Positions 7,514 through 12,580 of a DNA stretch of 12,580 nucleotides are shown here, piece by piece. The position numbers and the translations under genes are program-made. The notes beneath the pieces were generated by a model. The model was given only the letters and a program-made list of their open reading frames with translations. It did no database searches and was not told the origin of the DNA. Source of the stretch: an uncultured Clostridia bacterium (GTDB taxonomy: Bacteria; Bacillota; Clostridia; Oscillospirales; Ruminococcaceae); contig CALBJC010000003.1 in the NCBI GenBank assembly GCA_937892655.1, forward strand, positions 1-12,580. Reading direction: 5' to 3'. Position 1 is the first letter of the stretch; every line of letters starts with the position of its first letter.

Positions 7514-7599
7514 ACCCTTCAACAAAATTACTAGAATAATCAATGCCAATCATTGAACAGATAGTTTAATAATGTCCTTTTACAGAATAACTCGCCCTG
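7514..7599. other. Non-coding gap before repeat copy 2
   Basis: These 86 bases lie between the membrane-anchored gene and repeat copy 2. On the minus strand the frame leading into KLINTIEI is open for only about 20 codons back to a TGA and is hydrophobic. No intact gene or good hairpin is seen. It may be decayed coding sequence of the gene whose tail the repeat preserves. Confidence 0.4.
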
Positions 7600-8118
7600 T
7601 CATATAATGTTATAGGATCCTTTGAGCTCGCCTATATGACACATTTTACCATCAAAAATGATACCTAAGTACTTAACACCGATTCTTTCGCCATCAGTTT
7701 CTCCGTTATGTACTATACATTCTCTGATTTCAATTATGCCTTGCCTGTCCCCGCATTCAACAATTACAAGTATGTGGGCGGAGCAATCGGTTACTTTTAT
7801 ACCTACAGATTCATTTGTATAAACAGGATCGCATCTCATATCAGTAATCACAACTTCATCTTCAAAATAATCAATCAAGTCTAAAATATATGCTTTACTA
7901 CCAGAGTCTGTGTATAATTTTTCTGACAACATATCTTCGATACCCGATACGTTATTTTGATTTATGTTATCAACTAATTGCTCGGCAGTGTTTTTAATAT
8001 GATGATTTCTTGTTGCACTCTGATATATATTAAGTTCTTTTAAAGCAAAAAACAAAGCAAGCAATACTACGAGTACGCTGAAAACAAATGCTATATCTTT
8101 TTTACATATTCTTCTCAT
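7600..8118 (-). CDS. Membrane-anchored hypothetical protein (172 aa), DUF5104-like
   Basis: The product has a short basic N-terminus (MRRICKK), one hydrophobic anchor at about residues 9-26 (IAFVFSVLVVLLALFFAL), and an acidic domain of about 145 residues that would lie outside the membrane. The pattern AEQLVDNINQNN followed by MLSEKLYTDS and a beta-rich half recalls DUF5104 proteins of Clostridia, from memory only. The ATG at 8118 is chosen over a GTG at 8151 because GAGGT at 8130-8126 lies 7 nt upstream. The stop of the preceding gene overlaps this ribosome site, so the two are probably translationally coupled. An accessory or immunity role outside the membrane is possible but unproven. Confidence 0.7.
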   Translation of the reverse strand: MRRICKKDIAFVFSVLVVLLALFFALKELNIYQSATRNHHIKNTAEQLVDNINQNNVSGIEDMLSEKLYTDSGSKAYILDLIDYFEDEVVITDMRCDPVYTNESVGIKVTDCSAHILVIVECGDRQGIIEIRECIVHNGETDGERIGVKYLGIIFDGKMCHIGELKGSYNII

Positions 8119-8128
8119 AGCATATACC

Positions 8129-8506
8129 TCACAGTGTAAACAAATCTTCACAATATTTTATATATTCAAAAGAAGCATAACAAACAATAAAAGTCAGCAC
8201 CGTTAAAGCCAGATACACTATCCATTTCAGGTAAAATCTTTTCTTGTCAATAAAACTTTTTATCATATCGTATATAAGAACACCAACGATTAAAGCGAAG
8301 CTTATGTATTTAGAGGATATATATATCGATAGTTTGTAACATACATAAACCATGTTCAACGGCTCATAAAACTCAGACACGAGCCCTGTATATTCACTGT
8401 TTCCAAACACAAATGCGTTGAAGACAGAAAATAAAGGGAGATTAAAAATGAAATACAACACATAAATCAGAAGAATTGTTATAAAAGCCATATGTTTTCT
8501 AAGCAT
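8129..8506 (-). CDS. Small hypothetical integral membrane protein (125 aa)
   Basis: Three hydrophobic segments are visible at about residues 7-26, 66-84 and 94-112, with basic residues between the last two (KSFIDKKRFYLK). No family is recognised. The ATG at 8506 is preceded by AAGGAGAT (8518-8511) with normal spacing. The preceding ORF stops 13 nt upstream and the next gene's ribosome site overlaps this gene's stop, so it belongs to one minus-strand operon. Small multi-pass proteins occur as immunity proteins against pore-forming or periplasmic toxins; here that is only context-based speculation. Confidence 0.7.
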   Translation of the reverse strand: MLRKHMAFITILLIYVLYFIFNLPLFSVFNAFVFGNSEYTGLVSEFYEPLNMVYVCYKLSIYISSKYISFALIVGVLIYDMIKSFIDKKRFYLKWIVYLALTVLTFIVCYASFEYIKYCEDLFTL

Positions 8507-8519
8507 GCTAATCTCCTTT

Positions 8520-8933
8520 TTAAACTATCGAGAAATCATTGGCTACTAAGTATTCAAATGAAGTCCCTGTTCTGTTGCATACATCTGTATAGTACGACTC
8601 TGCACTAAACATTTCATAATTATCGTTAGGTGTAGATGTATGATAGTTATCATTGATTGTATTACCCCATTTATTATACGTAGCAACATCAAGTTTTGAA
8701 TGCATATAAGAACTACTTGATGAACTAGCATAATTATAAGTCCCCATGTTTTCTCCATGATCATCATTTTCTGTTAATAAATTACCGTTTATATCATATA
8801 CGGCTTCATATATATTCTTGGTATTATTCGATGATATAAATTTAACATTATAACTACCATCTATACCAATAACAAATGTGTTAAACTCTGGATTAGATTT
8901 CGTATCAAACAATTCCGCTATTATTGATATCAA
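8520..8933 (-). CDS. Toxin-tail-like orphan protein (137 aa), TTG start
   Basis: The frame is open from just after an upstream TAG, and the first usable start is TTG at 8933, one base after the stop of the 245-residue gene. No clear ribosome site is seen, and the first in-frame ATG is residue 63, so expression depends on coupling or the ORF is a fragment. The central part (YDINGNLLTENDD, then MGTYNYA, then LDVATYNKWGN) resembles the C-terminal ends of Rhs/polymorphic toxins as I remember them (GTYN...DV..Y...GN pattern). There is no signal peptide or membrane segment. It may be a detached toxin C-terminal domain. The resemblance is moderate and unverified. Confidence 0.55.
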   Translation of the reverse strand: MISIIAELFDTKSNPEFNTFVIGIDGSYNVKFISSNNTKNIYEAVYDINGNLLTENDDHGENMGTYNYASSSSSSYMHSKLDVATYNKWGNTINDNYHTSTPNDNYEMFSAESYYTDVCNRTGTSFEYLVANDFSIV

Positions 8934-8934
8934 C

Positions 8935-9672
8935 TTACTCTAACAACATTTTAAAATGCTTGTCCGATTCTTCGTTGCTTAAATCGTCTACCCATCTGCC
9001 ATACATCGGAATACTTTTCATATGCTCCATATAATCTACAAATATTCTTATATGATCTTCCTCTAAAACATCGTATTCATCATACGATTTGAGAAGCTCG
9101 TAAATCTGTTTTTTCAGCCTTTTGTAATCGTCACTGAGCAGAAATTCTTTTGCGTCTTTTTTGGTTTTCAAAACACAAATTGCCGGTATATACCAAGAGC
9201 GTATATTGTATACAGGCAAATTTGAAAAATACGCTTTTATCTGTTCTTGTAACTCAAACGGCTTATGGCTGAGCAGGTATGTAAAAAGATACATGTTTTT
9301 GTATATGGCAATGTCAATAACTCTGATTTCTTCGTTTTCTTTTAATATCGGCTCGTTATACTTTAAAGCAAATTCTCTGGCTTTTTCCTGTACCTTTTCC
9401 AAAACCTTATCTTTCTCATACCAAGGTATACGTCCATACCAAGTCGGTCCTGACCAAAATTTCTTAGTGTCATCCTTATCAAACAGCATCAGCGAGATGT
9501 CATACATGATGGTATTATTTCTGCCAATTTTTCTTATTTCTGCGTATGACGGCATAAATTCAACGCCAAAATACTCGCACACCCATCTATCAAACTCAGG
9601 TAACCACGAAAAAAATGGTTCACCTTTGCGATACTCATCATACTTTACAAGTTCTGAATATAATTCAAGCAT
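8935..9672 (-). CDS. Hypothetical protein (245 aa), first gene of the minus-strand island operon
   Basis: I do not recognise this protein. It is soluble, with no signal peptide or membrane segment, rich in aromatic and charged residues (for example WLPEFDRWVCEYFG near residue 23 and SWYIPAICVLKTKKDAKEF), and mostly helical in character. The ATG at 9672 has TGGAGA at 9686-9681, 8 nt upstream, supporting the start. It leads a closely packed series: the next ORF begins 1 nt after its stop. Its position before a toxin-tail-like ORF and its orphan nature fit an immunity or accessory protein, but nothing in the sequence proves that. Confidence 0.72.
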   Translation of the reverse strand: MLELYSELVKYDEYRKGEPFFSWLPEFDRWVCEYFGVEFMPSYAEIRKIGRNNTIMYDISLMLFDKDDTKKFWSGPTWYGRIPWYEKDKVLEKVQEKAREFALKYNEPILKENEEIRVIDIAIYKNMYLFTYLLSHKPFELQEQIKAYFSNLPVYNIRSWYIPAICVLKTKKDAKEFLLSDDYKRLKKQIYELLKSYDEYDVLEEDHIRIFVDYMEHMKSIPMYGRWVDDLSNEESDKHFKMLLE

Positions 9673-9721
9673 AGGCTATATCTCCATACTTTCAATTTCA
9701 ATCGTTCACCTACTAATATAC

Positions 9722-9727
9722 ATTATA
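9722..9727 (-). promoter_or_regulatory. Possible -10 box for the island operon
   Basis: A perfect TATAAT on the minus strand lies about 50 bp upstream of the 9672 start codon. No convincing -35 box stands 16-18 bp upstream (the sequence there is A-rich), so this is a weak call. Confidence 0.35.
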
Positions 9728-9843
9728 AGTTCCTAGTTTTGATTGATTTTTCATAAGTTTTCCGATATTTCTCCCTTTTGCATAAATATACATTTTTGAA
9801 TTTGTTGCTGTTGCACATGGTTTTTCTTGCCTTTTATATTTAG

Positions 9844-9867
9844 TTTCAAATTCTGAAAATGGTTTCA
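9844..9867. promoter_or_regulatory. Possible LacI/CcpA-type operator half-sites upstream of the phosphorylase gene
   Basis: Three half-sites alternate: TTTCA (9844-9848), TGAAA (9854-9858), TTTCA (9863-9867). The last two form TGAAAATGGTTTCA, close to the cre/LacI-family pattern TGNAANCGNTTNCA but lacking the central CG. It lies about 65 bp upstream of the predicted -35 box. A sugar-responsive regulator would fit a disaccharide phosphorylase; this is inferred. Confidence 0.35.
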
Positions 9868-9929
9868 AAAGTTACTAAAATATTCACAAATTCAAACGTT
9901 ATCGGAGGGGGAATTTTTGGGTTTACCCC

Positions 9930-9958
9930 TTGCAAATCCTATTAAAAAATGTTATTAT
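9930..9958 (+). promoter_or_regulatory. Predicted promoter of the GH94 phosphorylase gene
   Basis: TTGCAA (9930-9935) and TATTAT (9953-9958) are 17 bp apart, predicting a start near 9965 and a leader of about 76 nt. A G-rich run at 9905-9911 can pair with CCCCT at 9926-9930, next to the -35 box. Confidence 0.6.
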
Positions 9959-10040
9959 ATTTGTAACTGTTATTCGGGCTGTTTTATGCCTTTAAATACG
10001 TTTGACGGGAATACATTTTTTGTATAAGGAGAGAAAAAAC

Positions 10041-12449
10041 ATGAAGTACGGACATTTTGACCTTGCCAACAAGGAATATGTCATCACACGACAGGACACA
10101 CCTGCACCATGGGTAAACTACCTCGGTTCACCTGAATACGGTGCAATCATCTCTAACAACGCTGCAGGCTACAGCTTTGTTAAGTCAGGCGCAAATGGTA
10201 GAATCGCAAGATACAGATTCAACTCAAATATGGCATTACCTGGCAGATATATCTACATCAGAGATAACGATACAGCTGATTACTGGTCAGCTACATGGCA
10301 GCCGGTTGCAAAGCCAATGGATGAATTTAAGAGCGAATGCCGCCACGGTACAGCTTACACAGTAATCACATCAGAGTATGCAAACATCAAGTCAGAAACT
10401 ACATACTATGTTCCAAACGGTCAGACTTATGAAGTTTGGAGAACTAAGGTTACAAACAATTCAGATAAGGACAGAAACCTTTCAGTTTTCGGCTTTATTG
10501 AATTTACAAACGAAAACAACTACGAACAGGACCAGGTTAACCTTCAGTACACACTCTTTATCACAAACACATCATTTGAAGGCAACAAGGTTTTACAGCA
10601 TATCAACATCAACTCAGGTAAGGACGCTACAGGTTCAAACCACAAGGAAAGATTCTTTGGTATGGTAGGCGCTCCTGTTACAGCTGCAAACGGTAACCTC
10701 GACAGCTTCATCGGCGCTTACAGAACTTACGCTAACCCTATCGCTGTTGAAAGCGGCAAGTGTGACGGCACAATGAACTACAACTCAAACGCTTGTGGCG
10801 CATTGCAGACAGAAATCACTCTCAAGGCTGGCGAAACAAGAGAGCTTATCTATGTTCTCGGTCAGAAGAACAACGCTGAAGCTGACGCTATCTTAGCAAA
10901 CTATGAAGCTGCAGGTAAGGTTGACGCAGAAGTAGCTGAACTCAAGAATTTCTGGCACGCAAAGCTTGACAACTTTATTGTTGAAACACCAAGCGAAGAA
11001 TTCAACAATATGATAAACGTATGGAACGCTTACCAGTGCTTTATCACATTTATCTGGTCAAGAGCTGCTTCTCTTATCTACTGCGGCCTCAGAAACGGTT
11101 ACGGCTACAGAGATACAGTTCAGGATATTCAGGGTATCATTCACCTTGATCCGGAGCTTGCTGCTGAAAAGATCAGATTTATGCTCTCAGCTCAGGTTGA
11201 CAACGGCGGCGGTCTCCCACTCGTTAAGTTCAACCACAACGCAGGCCACGAAACATTCCCTGACGAAAACGATGAAAACTCAGTTTACGCTAAGGAAACA
11301 GGCCACCCATCATACAGAGCTGACGATGCTTTATGGCTCTTCCCAACTATCGTTAAGTACATCGGCGAAAGCGGTAACAAGGCATTCTTAGATGAAGTTA
11401 TTGTTTACGCTAACGGCGGCGAAGATACAGTTTATGATCACTTAAAGAGAGCTATCGACTTCTCAATGAAGCGTCTTGGCGACCACGCTATGCCTGCAGG
11501 CTTACACGCTGACTGGAACGACTGCCTGAGAATGGGTAAGAAGGGTGAATCTACATTCGTAGCATTCCAGCTTTACTATGCTATGAGCGTTATCAAGGAT
11601 ATGGCTAAGGACAAGGGCGATTCAGAATACGTTTCATACATCGAAGGCGTTCAGGCTGAGCTTGCAAAGTCACTTGAAAACTGCTGGGATGAAGACAGAT
11701 TTATCAGAGGTATCAGAGAAGACGGCGTAGTAGTTGGCGCTAAGGCTGACCCTGAAGCTTCAATGTGGTTAAACCCACAGAGCTGGTCTGTAATTTCAGG
11801 CTTTGCTTCAGACGATCAGGCTCAGAAGGCTATGAACAGCGTTCACGATATCCTCAATACTCCATATGGCGTAAAGCTTCTCGAACCACCTTATGTTGAC
11901 CACTTCTTTGACGGTGCGCTCATGCACATCTTCAACCCGGATACTAAGGAAAACGGCGGTATCTTCTCACAGTCACAGGGCTGGGCTATCCTTGCTGAAT
12001 CATTACTCGGTCACGGTGACAGAGCATTTGAATACTTTATGGAATCATCACCTGCTGCTATGAACGATAAGGCTGAAATCAGAGTGCTCGAGCCATACGC
12101 TCACGGTCAGTTTACAGAATCAACCCGTTCACCATTTGCAGGTCGTTCACACGTTCACTGGCTCACAGGTACAGCTTCTACTGTAATGGTAGGCTGCGTT
12201 GAAGGTATCTGCGGTATGAGACCAAACGCTGAAGGTCTTGTAATCTCTCCATCTATCCCATCAGCTTGGGACGGCATGAAGATCACAAAGACATTCAGAG
12301 GTTCAAAGCTCAATATCGATATCCAGAACCCTAACCACGTTCAGTCAGGCGTTAAGGAAATGACAGTAAACGGCGAAAAGATCGAAGGCAACTTCCTCTG
12401 CCAGTGCAAGCTCAAGGATACAAACGACATCGTTATCGTTCTTGGCTAA
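10041..12449 (+). CDS. GH94 disaccharide phosphorylase (cellobiose/chitobiose phosphorylase family)
   Basis: This is an 802-residue cytoplasmic enzyme of glycoside hydrolase family 94 (formerly glycosyltransferase family 36). The family uses phosphate to cleave a beta-linked disaccharide into an alpha-sugar 1-phosphate and a free sugar, saving ATP. An N-terminal beta-sandwich (about 1-290) precedes an (alpha/alpha)6 barrel. Motifs include RNGYGYRDTVQD (351-362), ADWNDC with DWND at 491-494, where the second Asp is by family knowledge the general acid, KENGG (636-640), and HWLTGTA with T709-G710 in the phosphate-site region. There is no signal peptide. The ATG at 10041 is chosen because AAGGAGAG (10026-10033) lies 7 nt upstream; an in-frame TTG at 10002 lacks such support. 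Codon use is strongly biased (AAG, AAC, GCT), unlike the island genes, suggesting high expression. The family is certain; the substrate is not. Confidence 0.93.
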   Translation: MKYGHFDLANKEYVITRQDTPAPWVNYLGSPEYGAIISNNAAGYSFVKSGANGRIARYRFNSNMALPGRYIYIRDNDTADYWSATWQPVAKPMDEFKSECRHGTAYTVITSEYANIKSETTYYVPNGQTYEVWRTKVTNNSDKDRNLSVFGFIEFTNENNYEQDQVNLQYTLFITNTSFEGNKVLQHININSGKDATGSNHKERFFGMVGAPVTAANGNLDSFIGAYRTYANPIAVESGKCDGTMNYNSNACGALQTEITLKAGETRELIYVLGQKNNAEADAILANYEAAGKVDAEVAELKNFWHAKLDNFIVETPSEEFNNMINVWNAYQCFITFIWSRAASLIYCGLRNGYGYRDTVQDIQGIIHLDPELAAEKIRFMLSAQVDNGGGLPLVKFNHNAGHETFPDENDENSVYAKETGHPSYRADDALWLFPTIVKYIGESGNKAFLDEVIVYANGGEDTVYDHLKRAIDFSMKRLGDHAMPAGLHADWNDCLRMGKKGESTFVAFQLYYAMSVIKDMAKDKGDSEYVSYIEGVQAELAKSLENCWDEDRFIRGIREDGVVVGAKADPEASMWLNPQSWSVISGFASDDQAQKAMNSVHDILNTPYGVKLLEPPYVDHFFDGALMHIFNPDTKENGGIFSQSQGWAILAESLLGHGDRAFEYFMESSPAAMNDKAEIRVLEPYAHGQFTESTRSPFAGRSHVHWLTGTASTVMVGCVEGICGMRPNAEGLVISPSIPSAWDGMKITKTFRGSKLNIDIQNPNHVQSGVKEMTVNGEKIEGNFLCQCKLKDTNDIVIVLG

Positions 12450-12570
12450 CAGATTATAACCCCTCAGGGCTAGGGGGGTATCCGTGCAGAAGCATTTACA
12501 GGTACCTTTGGGTGAGAACTTTCTGGAGAAAGATTCTCACCCATACCCCCTCTCAAAGACTTTTAATCTG
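12450..12570. repeat. Nested inverted-repeat element after the phosphorylase gene
   Basis: Three concentric stems can form. The outer stem is CAGATTA (12450-12456) with TAATCTG (12564-12570). The middle stem is GGGGGTAT (12474-12481) with ATACCCCC (12543-12550). The inner hairpin pairs GGGTGAGAA plus CTTTC (12510-12523) with GAAAG plus TTCTCACCC (12528-12542), with one bulged A and a TGGA loop. CCCCT at 12460-12464 could compete for the G-run at 12472-12476. It starts at the first base after the stop codon. It could be a miniature mobile element, a structured 3' RNA or a complex terminator. Confidence 0.6.
12510..12542 (+). terminator. Strong hairpin, possible terminator of the phosphorylase gene
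   Basis: A 14-bp stem with one bulge and a 4-nt TGGA loop. No T-tract follows directly (the next bases are ATACCCCC, and a short TTTT comes only at 12561-12564), so it is not a canonical intrinsic terminator. It may instead protect the mRNA 3' end. Confidence 0.4.
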
Positions 12571-12580
12571 AAATTTTGCC

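Noticed and set aside
8119..8151. GTG start for the membrane-anchored protein 11 codons upstream
   Set aside because: It would lie inside the preceding gene without a ribosome site, while the ATG at 8118 has GAGGT correctly spaced and directly precedes the membrane anchor.
9161..9736. Plus-strand 191-codon frame opposite the 245-residue gene
   Set aside because: It is antisense to a gene with a good start site and its composition is that of a reverse-strand shadow.
10002..10040. TTG start for the GH94 enzyme 13 codons upstream
   Set aside because: AAGGAGAG at 10026-10033 lies inside that stretch, ideally spaced for the ATG at 10041, and the family N-terminus MKYGHFD starts there.
1..12580. 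tRNA, rRNA or known riboswitch
   Set aside because: No cloverleaf, ribosomal RNA segment or recognisable riboswitch core was seen by eye in the intergenic regions.

Overview
The window looks like a chromosomal segment of an anaerobic, fibre-degrading Gram-positive gut bacterium of the Ruminococcus/Oscillospiraceae kind. The DNA is AT-rich. One secreted protein ends in a classical duplicated type-I dockerin, the cellulosome docking module. A GH94 disaccharide phosphorylase lies a few kilobases away, and Shine-Dalgarno sites are strong and typical of Firmicutes. The genus is inferred from gene content; no rRNA or other marker is present.

Layout: (1) 1-2156, minus strand: most of a recQ DNA helicase gene, whose 3' end runs off the left edge. 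(2) 2157-2457: a divergent promoter region with a good -35/-10 pair on each strand. (3) 2458-6036, plus: a 1192-residue secreted protein with a signal peptide, BspA-type leucine-rich repeats, beta-sandwich domains and a C-terminal dockerin, closed by a strong hairpin terminator at 6048-6081. (4) 6103-9672, minus: an AT-rich accessory island of small, poorly characterised genes, read here as a degraded polymorphic-toxin/immunity locus. It holds a 245-residue orphan protein, a toxin-tail-like 137-residue ORF, two small membrane proteins, a short toxin-tail remnant and a 354-residue immunity-like protein. Two 66-bp direct repeats (63/66 identical) flank the last two. (5) 9673-10040: a second divergent intergenic region with a promoter and possible LacI/CcpA-type half-sites for the next gene. 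(6) 10041-12449, plus: a GH94 phosphorylase with strongly biased codons, suggesting high expression. (7) 12450-12580: a nested, highly structured inverted-repeat element beginning at the first base after the phosphorylase stop codon.

The dockerin protein probably sits on the cell surface or cellulosome. The phosphorylase acts in the cytoplasm on imported disaccharides, turning phosphate plus disaccharide into a sugar 1-phosphate and a free sugar. Both fit a polysaccharide-degrading lifestyle but are not in one operon. The island between them appears to be unrelated accessory DNA.

The most interesting part is the island. Each 66-bp repeat encodes, on the minus strand, the same C-terminal peptide tail ending in a stop codon, followed by a hairpin. 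The repeats therefore look like the 3' ends of two copies of one ancestral gene, left behind when toxin/immunity cassettes were exchanged.
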